A stretch of DNA of 64,000 nucleotides, from positions 48,013,823 to 48,077,822 of the forward strand of contig BTPG01000004.1 of assembly GCA_036245525.1 (NCBI GenBank). The letters run 5' to 3'. The number at the start of each line of letters is the position of its first letter. Within the stretch, counting starts at the first letter, position 1. A program made the translations under genes and the position numbers. Below, one piece after another: positions 1 to 12,503 of this stretch. This DNA comes from Semisulcospira habei. Taxonomy: Eukaryota; Mollusca; Gastropoda; Semisulcospiridae. A model generated the notes under the pieces. The model did not search any database. It worked only from the letters and a program-made list of their open reading frames with translations, and was not told where the DNA came from.

Positions 1-31
1 TAAATAATAATAATAATAACAATATAAAATA

Positions 32-85
<54 letters not shown>

Positions 86-125
86 TTTAAAAAATATAAA
101 ATATAAAATAAATTATAAATACAAC
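1..125. repeat. (TAA)n microsatellite and AT-rich flank
   Basis: TAA/TAATAA repeats run from the window edge to about 84, followed by A/T-only sequence to about 125. The array may extend beyond the window. Confidence 0.95.
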
Positions 126-440
126 AAATCTGAGAAAAAGAGAAACATTCTGAGCGGCATGTTATTTTGTATTTAGGATTTTATTCCACGTTCCAAATGA
201 CTGTTGTCACGTGACGATTTCTCCGTATTTTGGATAATTTCCATGTTTTTCCCTTTGGTCTGTGTACACTATACACCTCCGCATGTGGAAAAACCCGTGT
301 ACATATGCCCTTTACGCATTTACACTCATGATAGATGGCGAGGTACTTCACACCATCTCGGGGTGCTACGAGAGCGCGTGAGGACATCAAGTTTTGATCC
401 CTCAGGGTGTTGTTCCATCCTGTTTTGAAATGGCAGTATA
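126..440. other. No gene recognised
   Basis: Mixed sequence with overlapping short open frames on both strands. None shows a recognisable domain or biased composition. Confidence 0.5.
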
Positions 441-545
441 TATACTGATGAGCAAAACAAATGCAACATTTTGGGAATGATCGGAAACACTTTAGTGTTT
501 CCGATCATTCCCAAAATGTCGCATTGCTTTTGCTCGTCAGTATAT
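441..545. repeat. Near-perfect foldback hairpin
   Basis: Two arms of about 50 bp (441-490 and 495-545) are reverse complements with only a few mismatches and a 4-nt loop near 491-494. The stem contains 'ttgggaatgatcggaaacac' and its complement. No second copy was seen in the window. Confidence 0.9.
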
Positions 546-595
546 GATATTTTAGTCGTACGTCAGTTTAAAATCCGCTGACTGGATTTTCCAGC

Positions 596-697
596 CTACG
601 GCTGCGCGATGCCGCCGGCACCAAGCCATTCGGTTTAACCCCGTAACTACGGCTGCGCGACGCCGCCGGCACCAAGCCATTCGGTTTAACCCCGTAA
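596..697. repeat. Two tandem 51-bp units
   Basis: A 51-bp unit beginning 'ctacggctgcgcga' and ending 'ttaaccccgtaa' occurs twice in direct tandem with about one mismatch. The duplication creates a repeated peptide in a minus-strand open frame, which I consider non-coding. Confidence 0.9.
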
Positions 698-744
698 CTG
701 TCGGGTAGTGCAATCACCACCCAACTGCCAGAGGCAAAGAACTC

Positions 745-800
745 CATGCAATCCAGACCAAAAAGGTGACTGCCAAGCGTGTGCTGAAATGCATTAAAGA
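745..800 (-). mobile_element. Fragment of palindromic family G
   Basis: Contains 'aaaaaggtgactgccaag' and 'cgtgtg', matching the outer flank of the G elements near 46.7 and 48.7 kb. Confidence 0.6.
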
Positions 801-909
801 ACTCCACGAGCCAGCGCATTCGTGGGAGCTTATCAGTGCGGTTCTTTGTCTGATGCTGACCCCACTTTGTATTCAAGTACCTTGACCTGATGAGGTTTCC
901 GGCTTTCAA

Positions 910-1123
910 TTAACTCTTTCAGCCCGACGCACGTATTTTCTAAATTTTGGAGGCGTCATCTAACGACTGTGCACCTGTTGCAGGAGATGAATCGACCGTG
1001 ATAATTCAAGGGTAGTGCCATACTAGCTTGGCGCAGACAGGCGCCAAGCTAATCTGGCACTACCCTTGAATTATCATGGTCGATCCATCTCCTGCTGTAG
1101 TGCGTCAGAGCTGACTGGGTTAA
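910..1123 (+). mobile_element. TTAA-flanked palindromic MITE, family A
   Basis: Begins TTAACTCTTTCAGCCC and ends with a complementary version ending GGGTTAA. The centre is a long stem ('attcaagggtagtgcca', 'agcttggcgc') with its reverse complement. The left side carries an extra segment 'cacgtattttctaaatttt', so the element is asymmetric outside the stem. The TTAA ends suggest piggyBac-type mobilisation. Confidence 0.88.
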
Positions 1124-1263
1124 CGAACATTATAGAAACACTGTGACAGTCTGCGATCAGCGGAGGGGAAGGGGTTAAGCTGTACTTTCAAACACTCCGC
1201 CTACGTAAAGATCTTTTACCAGTAGGAGATCGACTCAGAATCCTGGAATAAGCAGCGGAGCAA

Positions 1264-1448
1264 TTAACCCATTTAACCTCACGGGCGCATTTCCCCAATG
1301 TTGGGGGTGCTACCTAAAGACTATGTACAGGAGAAGGATTGACCACGATAATTCAAGGGTGGTGCCTGATTAGCTTGGCACTCCAGACCTCAAGCTAATC
1401 TGGCACGGCTGCCGTCCTGCTGTAGGGCGTTGGGGCTAAATGGGTTAA
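1264..1448 (+). mobile_element. Family A MITE, partly deleted
   Basis: TTAACCCATTTAACC start and GGGCTAAATGGGTTAA end are intact, but part of the right stem arm after 'ctaatctggcac' is missing or scrambled. Confidence 0.8.
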
Positions 1449-1877
1449 GTCCACTACGAGCACCCCAACCAAGAAACCCGCATACCCGAGGTGCTATCAG
1501 GGTTTCCCTGCCGGCTACGGAGAATGACGGAAACTCCCGAGTGATTGCTCAGTCGTGCGGCGGGCGACGAATCGACGAATCAAATCAGGGTTCTATCAAA
1601 TCTCATCATCATCATCATCAGTCCCTTGCCCGAACTGGGCGTTGGGGGGACTGAAAGGCAGCAGCAACAGACAGTGCTCTCCACTGAGTTCTATTTTGGG
1701 CGGTGGCAAGCAAGTCTGGCATCTCGAGTTCGATCAAATCTACCCAAGTATAAACGAACCTAAAGTATAGACAAGCCTGTAACGTCTACCATGACGCTCG
1801 TACAAAAGCCCCGAACATGAAACTCCGAGTCCTAACGGCTTCCTAAATCCATGGAGAAGATATCCAAGTAATGCTTA
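1449..1877. other. No gene recognised
   Basis: Contains a short CAT repeat near 1602-1620. Otherwise no repeat family or coding signal is seen. Confidence 0.5.
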
Positions 1878-1944
1878 TCAAGAGGTATATATTCTCATGA
1901 GGCCCTGCGAATGCATGGACTCATGAAAATATATGCCTCTTGCA
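1878..1944. repeat. Stand-alone C-core hairpin, decayed
   Basis: Arms 'aagaggtatatattctcatg' and 'catgaaaatatatgcctctt' pair around a GC-rich loop. Both arms carry the AT-rich variant 'atatat' instead of the usual 'catagatcc'. No TTAA termini are seen. Confidence 0.75.
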
Positions 1945-2183
1945 GAAGACAGGGGCTGGCTTGTACACAAATCGATTGCCCAGCGCGTCAAAGACATCAT
2001 CCCCAGTCACACCACTCCGTACGCACTGCTTGCTGTTGTTGCGCGGATAGGACAAGCTATGTATCGTGAAATTTGCTGACTCGGATGAAAACACCCAGCG
2101 GTGGCCTAAAATGGTCTATTTTTATTATTCGTCAGTGTTTGTTGGCGCCCGGGTTTACGGATAGGGGGTGGTAACGGGGGTGG

Positions 2184-2247
2184 GGGGGGGGGAATGGAAA
2201 AAATGCATTTTTTTGGGGGGTGGGTGGGTGGGGGGTGGGTGGGGGGT
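2184..2247. repeat. G-rich low-complexity tract
   Basis: Runs of G with interspersed T (tgggtgggtggggggtggg) give a G-quadruplex-compatible pattern. Confidence 0.85.
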
Positions 2248-2310
2248 GTTTTCAAGGACATATGGATCACATTTCAGATTTGTCGATTGATCTCGCATTG
2301 TTCTCGTTTC

Positions 2311-2395
2311 TTAACCCTTCGCGTGTCGGTAGCGGTTTTTAGTCGCGATGATTCGTACAGAAACTATGAAAGCGCTACTGACACGCACAGGGTTA
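2311..2395. mobile_element. Family D short MITE, decayed
   Basis: Starts TTAACCCTTCGCGTGTCGG and ends near 'cagggtta'. The stem 'tcggtagcggtttttagtcg' is only partly matched on the right, so pairing has eroded. Confidence 0.7.
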
Positions 2396-2508
2396 CAGGT
2401 GAACTTTTCGTTTCTTTGTTGTTGCCAAGGCTAGAGCAGAAACGCAGAGACTATCCATGTCCCGGCGTAGATGATGAGTCAGGATGCTGCTGCATTACAC
2501 TTCGTTTA

Positions 2509-3261
2509 GGACTATTATCACACATAGAAAGGCGTATTTACTGCGAGAATGATCGGGTCATCATACAGTCAGTAAGGAATTAGGACTATTATCACACGTA
2601 ATGATACAGTGAAAGGCGTATTTACTGCGAGAATGATCGGGTCATCATACAGTCAGTAAGGAATTAGGACTATTATCACACGTAATGATACAGTGAAAGG
2701 CGTATTTACTGCGAGAATGATCGGGTCATCATACAGTCAGTAAAGGAATTAGGACTATTATCACACGTAATGATACAGTGAAAGGCGTATTTACTGCGAG
2801 AATGATCGGGTCATCATACAGTCAGTAAAGGAATTAGGACCATTATCACACGTAATGATACAGTGAAAGGCGTATTTACTGCGAGAATGATCGGGTCATC
2901 ATACAGTCAGTAAAGGAATTAGGACTATTATCACACGTAATGATACAGTGAAAGGCGTATTTACTGCGAGAATGATCGGGTCATCATACAGTCAGTAAAG
3001 GAATTAGGACCATTATCACACGTAATGATACAGTGAAAGGCGTATTTACTGCGAGAATGATCGGGTCATCAAACAGTCAGTAAAGGAATTAGGACTATTA
3101 TCACACGTAATGATACAGTGAAAGGCGTATTTACTGCGAGAATGATCGGGTCATCAAACAGTCAGTAAAGGAATTAGGACTATTATCACACGTAATGATA
3201 CAGTGAAAGGCGTATTTACTGCGAGAATGATCGGGTCATCAAACAGTCAGTAAAGGAATAA
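2509..3261. repeat. Minisatellite, 84-85 bp unit, about 9 copies
   Basis: Units start at 2509, 2583, 2667, 2752, 2837, 2922, 3007, 3092 and 3177, each beginning 'ggactattatcacac' or 'ggaccattatcacac'. The first is shortened to 74 bp. The act/acc difference alternates in the middle of the array, implying amplification of dimers. Later units also share 'catcaaacag' instead of 'catcatacag'. Confidence 0.97.
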
Positions 3262-3312
3262 ATTTTAAAAAGAAGCTTTTCTTCCATCGCAGCAAACAAA
3301 GAAAGTCGCTTC

Positions 3313-3488
3313 AATGAATGAATGAATGAATGAATGAATGAATGAATCGATCGATCGATCGATCAGTCAATCAATCAATCAATCATTCAATCAGGAATCA
3401 GTCAGTCAGTCCATTAATCAGTCAGTCAGTCATCAGTCAATCAATGAATCCATTAATGAATCAATCAGTCAGTCAAATCAGTCAGTAC
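3313..3488. repeat. Tetranucleotide tracts AATG / ATCG / AATC / AGTC
   Basis: Consecutive AATG, ATCG, AATC and CAGT runs form one compound microsatellite. Long serine/asparagine open frames here are an artefact of the repeat. Confidence 0.93.
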
Positions 3489-3496
3489 TCTCCTTA

Positions 3497-3560
3497 CCCC
3501 CCCCCCCACCCTCACCCCCCCCCCCCGCCCCCCCCCCACCCTCCCCCCTCCACCCCACCC
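3497..3560. repeat. C-rich tract
   Basis: Long runs of C with occasional A or T. It gives proline-rich frames only by composition. Confidence 0.95.
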
Positions 3561-4067
3561 AAAGAAAAAGGAATACCTGAAATGAACGCTGTACCGGCAA
3601 GTATTTGTTCCTTATACAGAGAATCACAGTCCACTTTTGTCCACACTTTCCTCAGATCCAAATTATAGTCAGTGCCAAAGCTAACTGGATTACATGAGAT
3701 TCCTCCTACCACTCGAAGTCAAGGGAGCCGTTGCGGCCGGACTTCAACAAGCGATCGCTCACGTCTGGAGAATGTTAAACATATCATCATATCCGCAGTG
3801 GAAACCGGAAAGAGACATCAGTCTAGATCCTGGGAGCCCGCGCAAGCTGCAGGGGTTTATGAGGATCAATGTCTCTTTCAGATGGGTGCTACTTGTTGTA
3901 CGAAGCCGGGAACTATTGTACCATCCAGCACGAGGAGATACGAGAGCAAATCACAAAGTTACCGGTCCTCTTTTTCTTTAGTTCACCAAAATAATTCCGA
4001 AAGCGAACCGGGCCTGTATCTGCTGTTGACATAGATCCTCATGTGCCCGTGTAGTGTGTAGAGGCCG
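3561..4067. other. No gene recognised
   Basis: No coding signal. Partial C-core arms appear near 3850-3890 ('tatgaggatcaatgtctctt') and 4030-4050 ('catagatcctcatg'). Confidence 0.5.
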
Positions 4068-4320
4068 TTAAACCCTCTGCTGCTTGTCACCCGTTTTTGA
4101 AACCAGTGTATGTTTAGCCCCTTCCCCACCACACTGGACGCACAGTTTGTGTAAACTTCGTTCATTCAACGACCAAAAGCCACATCCGTTCAATGGACTC
4201 GAATACAAATTGGTCTCAGCAAGAGGCATAGATCCTCATGAGCCCCCGCTGTCGCGAGGGCTCATGAGGATCTATACCGCTTGCCATTTGGATCGTGCTC
4301 ACTATTTCTCGGCAGTGGCA
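4068..4320 (+). mobile_element. Family C element, TTAA start, right end eroded
   Basis: Starts TTAAACCCTCTGC and carries the internal segment 'cttcgttcattcaacgacca'. The core stem is at about 4219-4284 ('gcataga­tcctcatgagcccc' and complement). The right terminus 'ctcggcagtggc' matches family C, but the final TTAA is lost. Confidence 0.75.
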
Positions 4321-4610
4321 CTATTTCTCAGCAGCCAAAGCACACAAGTCACGTACAAGGAGCACAGATCCATATAACGTCACAAGCACTGAAGAGGCAC
4401 GAAAACGTCATGTCTTTTACTAGCACATCAATGCCCCTCGCTACTGAGGCCTGCCTTTCAGTAATACATCAACGTTCCCTGGAAGAAGTATCTGAACAGG
4501 GCTTCAGCCTTCCTTGGCACCTCTTCTCAAACTTGAAAGGCAGGACATCGCCCGCACAAAGTTCAGACAGAAGGCAAACTAACTTAGTTGTCAATTCACG
4601 GCCGTAATGA

Positions 4611-4612
<2 letters not shown>

Positions 4613-4671
<59 letters not shown>
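4613..4671. repeat. (CT)n microsatellite
   Basis: Uninterrupted CT dinucleotides of about 59 bp. No LINE tail was recognised immediately upstream. Confidence 0.97.
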
Positions 4672-4673
<2 letters not shown>

Positions 4674-5090
4674 TTCGCCCAATAGATGTCACAATATTTC
4701 AATTCTGTTAAAAGCTCTGGCCGCTTCTTTTTCTATCCTTTGACTCCCAACAAAAAAATGACATCACTGACCGCCAGCGTTTGTAGCCACAGGCGTGGGA
4801 TGACATATCCGGCGTAGCGGGTAATCCAGATCACCTCTATAACGCCGTAAGTCGGTTGGTTAGTTCGGAGTTTAACGTCCATGGCGCTGGAATGATAATG
4901 GACGGTGGGTTGTACTTATGGCGTACGCCGACAAAATATAGAAGAAACCCATTTCGCAATGATCTTCCAATTGCTGGCTCAATGTACATTGATGGTCTTC
5001 CTCACTTGGAGGCGTCCAGGTCGGGAAAGGGTAACATGTATGCATGTTTATTACTGTTATAGACAATAGACTTATAATCATATATATATA
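4672..5090. other. No gene recognised; possible retroposon scrap
   Basis: 'ggttagttcggagtttaacg' near 4856-4875 resembles the retroposon piece at 29.34 kb. (TA)n occurs at about 5080-5094. Confidence 0.45.
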
Positions 5091-5306
5091 TATAAACCAA
5101 GGGGAACCACAGCGCTGGACAGACAAACAGTTAGATCCCCTGCCCCCGCCTATCAGGCACCCAATCGCCAGCCCACAGAGAAATACGCAGGTATAGTACA
5201 AGACGATAGGCGGGGGCAGGGGATCTAACTGTTTGTCTGTCCAGGGCTGTGATTCCCCTTGGTTTGTATACAATTCTGCCAGCGCTAGCCTCACCTATCT
5301 GGTTTG
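5091..5306. repeat. Palindromic element I, copy 1
   Basis: Arms 5091-5153 and 5206-5270 are reverse complements over about 60 bp ('aaccaaggggaa', 'gttagatcccctgcccccgc'), separated by about 52 nt. The right flank 'aattctgccagcgctagcct' to about 5306 recurs at 5562. Confidence 0.9.
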
Positions 5307-5514
5307 TGAGTATCTATAACTCGAAGCAAATTTGTATCGTTACATTGTTGTGTAATGTTCTGTGCATCTACTGTGGGAAATCAGGGTATTTACCCGACCA
5401 CGTATAGTAGCGCACCTTCATGTTTGTGTATGCATGTTTCTCCTGCCTACTTCCTAAGTTCCGGAGAAAGACATGGGTTATATAAGAGACCTGATCCATT
5501 CTTTTTAGAGGATG

Positions 5515-5605
5515 GAAATGATCGTCTTGTTCTATACCTGCGTATTTCTCTTGGTTTGTATACAATTCTGCCAGCGCTAGCCTCACCTATCTTTTTTGTG
5601 AATAG
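5515..5605. repeat. Element I copy 2, lacking the hairpin arms
   Basis: 'atcgtcttgttctatacctg' is the reverse complement of the loop of copy 1 and is joined directly to 'tggtttgtatacaattctgc'. The GC-rich arm present at 5150/5206 is absent. Confidence 0.7.
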
Positions 5606-5680
5606 ACTTATAGCGCATAGTAACAGAGAAACTTGAATCAGGACGTATTGTTCTTGAGGTTACATGCTGTTTGTTTAGTT

Positions 5681-5893
5681 GGTATAACCCCCTCAATACC
5701 AGTGGACACGGATTTTGTTTCCGTCTTAAAAATCTTTGTTCATCAACAACCGTCCCAAGTCATATGGGTCCAAAGTGGTGTCAGCAAGAGGTATAGATCC
5801 TCGTGAGCACCCGCAACTGCGGGGGGTCATGCGAATCTATGTCTCTTGCACAGTTGGATCATATTCAGTTTTTCTCGGCCTGTGAAGTGGTTA
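5681..5893 (+). mobile_element. Family C element, decayed termini
   Basis: Contains 'aatctttgttcatcaacaac', a core hairpin at 5783-5850 with several arm mismatches, 'tttctcggcc' and an end at 'gaagtggttaa'. The left TTAA is changed to ataa. Confidence 0.75.
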
Positions 5894-6186
5894 AGCAATC
5901 TCCGATATTTCTTTACACACAAGCTTGAAACTTAGCGAAATACTTTCTTAAGTAGGTGGATAAGAGAGCCTCCGAGCATATTGTAATTGAATGTCTCATT
6001 GAAGACATAAACACCCGTTTATAGGAAGTCGGTTGACCCATTTAGAGTCCGTAATTTTTGTCATATTTACTTGAACTTTTGGATATAGCTAGTTTGGAGA
6101 AAGACATTGGATGAGTTCGTTATCCAGCTTTGTATCCTTTCAACTTCTTCAGTAAAAATTAATTCTTTTCGTAAAAGAATTAAAAC

Positions 6187-6189
<3 letters not shown>
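5894..6189. other. No gene recognised
   Basis: AT-rich sequence. A small palindrome 'aattcttttcgtaaaagaatt' lies just before the poly-A tract. Confidence 0.45.

Positions 6190-6219
<30 letters not shown>
6190..6219. repeat. Poly-A tract (30 A)
   Basis: Thirty consecutive A residues. It could be a retroposon tail, but no element was recognised upstream. Confidence 0.95.
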
Positions 6220-6221
<2 letters not shown>

Positions 6222-6239
6222 GTGACTTCTAGAGAAAGT

Positions 6240-6880
6240 CAGACGGTGGCGGTGACGTAAAAGAGGTAACTCCCTCACCATGCAGACATTGACGTAACAC
6301 TCTAAGTATGATGTAATTCTCTCTCTCGCGCGCGCTATCTATCTCTCTCACACAAACATGCGCGCATCTCCAGGAGGAATAGATCCTCATGCGCCTCCGG
6401 ACGCATGAGGATCTATGCCTCTTGGAGATGTTTGGAGCGCGCGCGCATGCACGCACTAACATCGCACACACACATCGACGCGCTTTCAGAAGAGCACGCA
6501 AGTGACCCGTGTACTTAGTATATCATGTAGCTAGGTAAAGTCAGCCTGCTTTCACACAAATTATAGCAGGACTGAAGTTGTACCGTGAAGTTCTATTTTT
6601 TTCCACCACTTTCTCAAGCCTATGAAGCGAAAGTGAAACGCATATCACGTAAAATATAAAATTACGTAAAAATTAAAACTTACGTCATTACAAATGACGT
6701 TTGACAAATCAATGACGCGTATGCCTGCGCCCCTTATAGAATTCACTGACGCGCGAGACTTTTTCAATTGGAGATAATTCAACATCAGAATCAGGTCAAA
6801 GACAAAAGGTAGAGACCCTTGACAACGAGGACAGCTCTCCTATAGAAGGGACTTTGTGGGTTATGGTTCATCCCATCTGG
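6240..6880 (+). repeat. Dispersed repeat P, copy 1
   Basis: About 640 bp that match 34341-35029 along the whole length with scattered substitutions and small indels. Shared blocks include 'cggtgacgtaaaagaggtaa'/'...gaagcaa', 'agtatatcatgtagctagg' and 'ttgtgggttatggttcatc'. A C-core-like hairpin (about 6371-6426) sits at the same place in both copies. No coding frame is conserved. Confidence 0.93.
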
Positions 6881-7114
6881 TTAGTATGTATGACGTGGTG
6901 CCGCGCCATTGCCGAATGAAGAGAGTTTCAGCAGGATAAGCACACCAACTAGAGTGCTAGCTAAAAAACCAAGTGCGAAAAAGGCCATCGGGCGCGGGAT
7001 GACGCCGGACCGATGGTATTTTGCGCATTGGGCCCTATCCCTCTTTCTTATCGCCTCTGGCTACTGTGGACTTACAGTGGAGAATGCGGTAGTAATAATC
7101 ACTACTTCATATCG

Positions 7115-8530
<1,416 letters not shown>

Positions 8531-8560
8531 GTTTATTTATCCATTTGAACTACTTAGTTT

Positions 8561-8610
8561 TGTGTGTGTGTGTGTGGAGGGGGGGGGGCGGGGGGTAGGG
8601 GGGGGGAAGG
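8561..8610. repeat. (GT)n and G-rich tract
   Basis: GT dinucleotides followed by long G runs. Confidence 0.9.
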
Positions 8611-8724
8611 GGGTGTCTGAGAGTTTATGAGTATGTCTGCCTATGTGAATAGTGTTGTTAATTGTTTGTAAGTATTATGTTTTACTTATATGTATGTGCA
8701 TGTGTAGATAGTTTTGCAGCTGTT

Positions 8725-8940
<216 letters not shown>

Positions 8941-9059
8941 GTGTGTGTGTGGTGTAATGTGAGCATTGATAAGTTGAAATGGAATTATTGTTGCCTGTAC
9001 AATTTCACTATTATGTATATTTTTATATATAAAATTATGTATATGTGTGTTTACGTGCA

Positions 9060-9264
<205 letters not shown>

Positions 9265-9417
9265 ATAGCTTTCCCTTTCACCTGCAAAGCGGATCATTGT
9301 CACGTTAGCTCTTTGCGCCATGCGGCATACGGCTTTGTAATGAAAACCTTATCCTGGGATGATTCGTACATACATCATTCTACATCAAATACATCATGTA
9401 ACTGGAGCATATATCTC

Positions 9418-9494
9418 GCAACGAGAGTGACATAGGTTCTTAGGAGCGCCTGCAGCTAAGGCAGCAGGCGCCTATGAGATTCTACGCCTCGTTC
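9418..9494. repeat. C-core-like hairpin with altered arms
   Basis: Arms 'taggttcttaggagcgcctg' and 'caggcgcctatgagattcta' pair. 'aggagcgcctgc' is answered by 'gcaggcgcct', replacing the usual tcatgagcccc pair in both arms. Confidence 0.75.
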
Positions 9495-9589
9495 CCAAGG
9501 AAAGAGGATGACTGATATCGCCCCCTAGGATCGTCTGCTTGACACAAGTTTCCGAGATGACAAAATCGTGGGCGGGTGATGCACAGGCT

Positions 9590-9813
9590 TTAACTCTTAT
9601 CATTCGGAATACACCAGTGTGTGAAATAGGTTTGACTAAAATAGTTCAAGGGTAGTGCCAGAATAGCTTGGCGCCTCTTGGCGCCAAGCTATTCTGGCAC
9701 CACCTTTGAACTAAAGCCATCGGTCTATATCCTTATCTGTAAGTACTATAAGGTATCTTGCTTATGGCAGTGTACAAATTTGAAGCTTTTAGCCTCAGTA
9801 TGATATGGGTTAA
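9590..9813 (+). mobile_element. TTAA-flanked MITE, family A'', copy 1
   Basis: 224 bp from TTAACTCTTATCATTCGG to 'tatgatatgggttaa'. The stem 'agttcaagggtagtgccaga' with its complement 'ggcgccaagctattctggca' is shared with families A, B and L, while the ends differ. The second copy at 36792-37015 has exactly the same length. Confidence 0.9.
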
Positions 9814-10473
9814 ATATACAAGGACAGTCCAGGCGCAAAGCTATTCAAGTACTACTATGCAGACATAATGGTCGAGCCATCTCATGCAGTTAGAACTCGA
9901 AGGAAAAGATCTGCATTTGATCTACGCCAAACGTAATTGAGGGTATGAGAATTTGCCTCTCTGACGAATCAATGGAACTTTTCTGGGCAAGGCTTTTTTT
10001 TTTTAAACATTTCATGTAACCGTGATCGTAAGAAATCACGTCGACAATTAGTACCTCCTTCAGCCTGTCACAGTAATTATCCTGCGAGCGTCCATCTTTC
10101 AGTGAAATGCCCGGCCGGACATGACGTCAGCCACTGAAAAGGGAGAATTTCTATTCTGAATATAACGCCTTTCACATTTTTCCTGGTACGAGTACATAGC
10201 CATTCAAGTTGTCAGTCCGTATGAGAATTTAAAACCGCCGTTGCCAGCTTTTCTTACTTTTTTCTTTCTTTCTTTCCAGCTAGCTGCACGCGCGCTTGAT
10301 GCTAAAATAGAATCTTCCAAGGGTAATAACTTCACATTTTCTCCTCTTATATTATATTGAGCCCTAGCAAATAAAGGCGCTTGCATTTTCCAAGCGATTA
10401 GTGGCAATTGAAAACACTGCACTTTCAGGGCCGTCTGCGGGAGACTGATAGGGCTAAAGAGTAGTGCTGTCAT
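9814..10473. other. No gene recognised
   Basis: No repeat family or coding signal is clear. A short TTTC run lies near 10258-10277. Confidence 0.5.
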
Positions 10474-10558
10474 AGCGTAGCGCCTGAAAAGACGCCACGC
10501 ATAGAAAGCACAGCTCTTCAGATGTCATGATCGATCCAACTCCCGCGTCCTGCACTTT
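10474..10558. mobile_element. Decayed family A stem
   Basis: 'gtagcgcctgaaaagacgcc' and 'tcatgatcgatccaactccc' resemble the loop and right flank of family A. The ends are lost. Confidence 0.45.
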
Positions 10559-10932
10559 TTCAGATGAACCTCTTGTTTTTATTCTTCAGTCTTGTTCTTG
10601 TTCTTCATCTTCTGTGCGATCGCCTTAAACAGATGAATCTACAATGCTACGCGACAAACATATCAAGAATTACTCTTGAGCTTTCAAGATCGATCCATCT
10701 CCTACGACTCTTACATATTTCTGGGGATGTGGATCTAAAGTACGTATGCCTGTTGTCACTGATTGTGAAGGGTCTGGTGAAAACCCGTGCAAAACCAACA
10801 TCGAGTGAGCAGCTTTAATTGGATTTAAAGAAAAAACAAGCATGGAACGTAGCCAACTTAATCAAAGCGTGGGATGGGGTCTTTTAATTTGTCTACGTGC
10901 AAACTCAGACAAAATATTCCCCGACTCTTTCA
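10559..10932. other. No gene recognised
   Basis: Only a scrap 'gatcgatccatctcctac' at about 10690 recalls family A. Confidence 0.45.
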
Positions 10933-11158
10933 TTAACTCATTCAGCCCCGACACACCACAGCCGCAAGACATGGATCGAGCATGATAGTTCAAGGGTGGT
11001 GCCAGATTAGCTTGGCGCCCATAGGCGCCAAACTATACTCCGGGCACAGCCTTTGAACTACCATGCTTGATCTGTTTCTAGAATTGTCGGCATACAGTCC
11101 CGCTTCAGAGGGCAAATTCAAAATTTTGGAATTTCGGTCCTGGGTTAGAATGTGTCAA
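10933..11158 (-). mobile_element. Family B MITE, eroded
   Basis: Starts TTAACTCATTCAGCCCCGACACACCACAGC in two overlapping blocks typical of A/B, with a central stem around 'agcttggcgcccataggcgcc'. It ends 'gggttagaatgtgtcaa', a mutated form of the B end. Confidence 0.8.
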
Positions 11159-11390
11159 AAGTAGCATCGAAACAAATAAAAATAAATTCTTGATCACGTG
11201 ACATTAATATATTATCATCATGGTGTGAATATCTTGCCAAGCGACTGCGTTAATGTAGTGCAAGGGTGGTTAGATCGATCCATCCTTAAGTAGTCCTCTT
11301 GATTATTGCTAGTAGATTCGATGGGCGAATGGAGAAGAAACGCACTTCACGTGTACACGTACAACCGTGATTATGCAACTCCTGAAACTG

Positions 11391-11508
11391 GGGCCAGTTG
11401 CATGAGTGATTTTAGTACTACGCCAGCCATTAAGCAAGTTGCTACCTATAGCGGAGTACCTTGCTCAGTGGCTAGCGCAGGGCTGTCCACTCCTGCAACT
11501 GGCCCCTG
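11391..11508. repeat. Palindromic element J, copy 1
   Basis: 'ggggccagttgcatgagtga' pairs with 'tcctgcaactggcccc'. The inner arms 'ccagccattaagcaag' and 'cttgctcagtggctag' also pair. The outer right arm is shortened relative to copy 2. Confidence 0.8.
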
Positions 11509-11515
11509 ATTCGGT

Positions 11516-11729
11516 TTAACTCATTCTACCCCAACACCGAAATCCTTAACTTTTGCCCTTGTCCTCTGAAGACTGCATTGCAGTGCAGGACACAGATCGA
11601 CCATGATAGTTCAAGGGTGATGCCAGAATAGCTTGGCGCCCATAGGCGCCAAGCTATTCTGGCATCACCCTTGAACTATCATGGTCGATCCTTATCTTGC
11701 TGTGGCGTGTCTGGGGTAGAAAGAGTTAA
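11516..11729 (+). mobile_element. TTAA-flanked MITE, family B (214 bp)
   Basis: TTAACTCATTCTACCCC start, 'ggggtagaaagagttaa' end, and a near-perfect inner stem 'catgatagttcaagggtgat'/'atcacccttgaactatcatg'. Same length as the copies at 14076 and 27953, which lie in the opposite orientation. Confidence 0.93.
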
Positions 11730-11750
11730 GGCACCTGCTGACACATACAT

Positions 11751-11834
11751 TTAACGCGTTCGGCGAGACGTGTTGCAATCAGATACGCGGCCTTACACCG
11801 CGTATGTGGATGCATTACGTCGCGAATAAGTTAA
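11751..11834. mobile_element. TTAA-flanked hairpin, family U
   Basis: TTAACGCGTTCGGCGAGACG on the left and 'cgtcgcgaataagttaa' on the right pair imperfectly, with an inner stem 'atacgcgg'/'ccgcgtat'. No second copy was recognised. Confidence 0.55.
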
Positions 11835-12214
11835 TGGGCTTGGCAGAACTTTTTGAAAGTGCTAACCCTTTTTTAGGGACCTAGCTGGCAAATGACTAAC
11901 CGTTTTGTTGGGGTGGGGTGGGGGGGGGGGGGGTTCTTTGCGGTGACACCACTTGCCCTAGTGCCCCCGAAAAAGACCGATTGCACAGGGAGACGTCGGC
12001 ATACGGATGGCGCGTTACGAAGTTAGGCGCTAAAAGAATAGATCAAATCATCAGCAAGGCCCGTCTTTACCTACTAGAACCATATAGATCCTCAAGAGCC
12101 GCAGTAAAAGACTGACTGCCCAACGAGACGGCTGCATACGGATGACTGATGCCGGCGTTTGGAAAATTACACTCTGGAAGAGTGACGAGGGATTTGTTCA
12201 ATGTTCCGTTTTTT
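11835..12214. other. No gene recognised; poly-G at about 11920-11933
   Basis: A decayed C-core arm 'catatagatcctcaagagcc' is present near 12079-12098. Confidence 0.5.
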
Positions 12215-12280
12215 GCGAGAGGCATAGATGCTCATGAGCCCCTGCGTGAGCAGGGGCTCATGAGAATCTGTGCCTCTTGC
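12215..12280. repeat. Stand-alone C-core hairpin
   Basis: 'gcgagaggcatagatgctca' pairs with 'tgagaatctgtgcctcttgc' around 'gcccctgcgtgagcaggggc'. No TTAA ends flank it. Confidence 0.9.
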
Positions 12281-12431
12281 TGCAAAGTTCAGTTTCATTT
12301 GCATCATTAGTGGAGGAGATCGTTGGTGTTTCGACCTATGTCTTGTATAACTGGATGACGGAGTGAGGTACAGCGCCTGTCACGGGCCTTCCACTTGAGT
12401 GTTTCAACCCTGAAGACTCTCTACTTCTGAG

Positions 12432-12503
12432 ACAAGTGGCGTAGATCCTCATGAGCCTCTGCGACTGCATGGGGCTTGTGAGGATCTATGCCTCTCTTGC
12501 AGA
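12432..12503. repeat. Stand-alone C-core hairpin
   Basis: 'gtggcgtagatcctcatgag' pairs with 'gaggatctatgcctctcttg' around an imperfect GC loop. Confidence 0.82.

Noticed and set aside
568..909. 113-codon minus-strand gene with an internal peptide duplication
   Set aside because: The duplication is the 51-bp tandem repeat and the rest includes a family G fragment; no domain is recognised.
3338..3668. Serine/asparagine- and proline-rich open frames
   Set aside because: They are direct translations of tetranucleotide and poly-C repeats.
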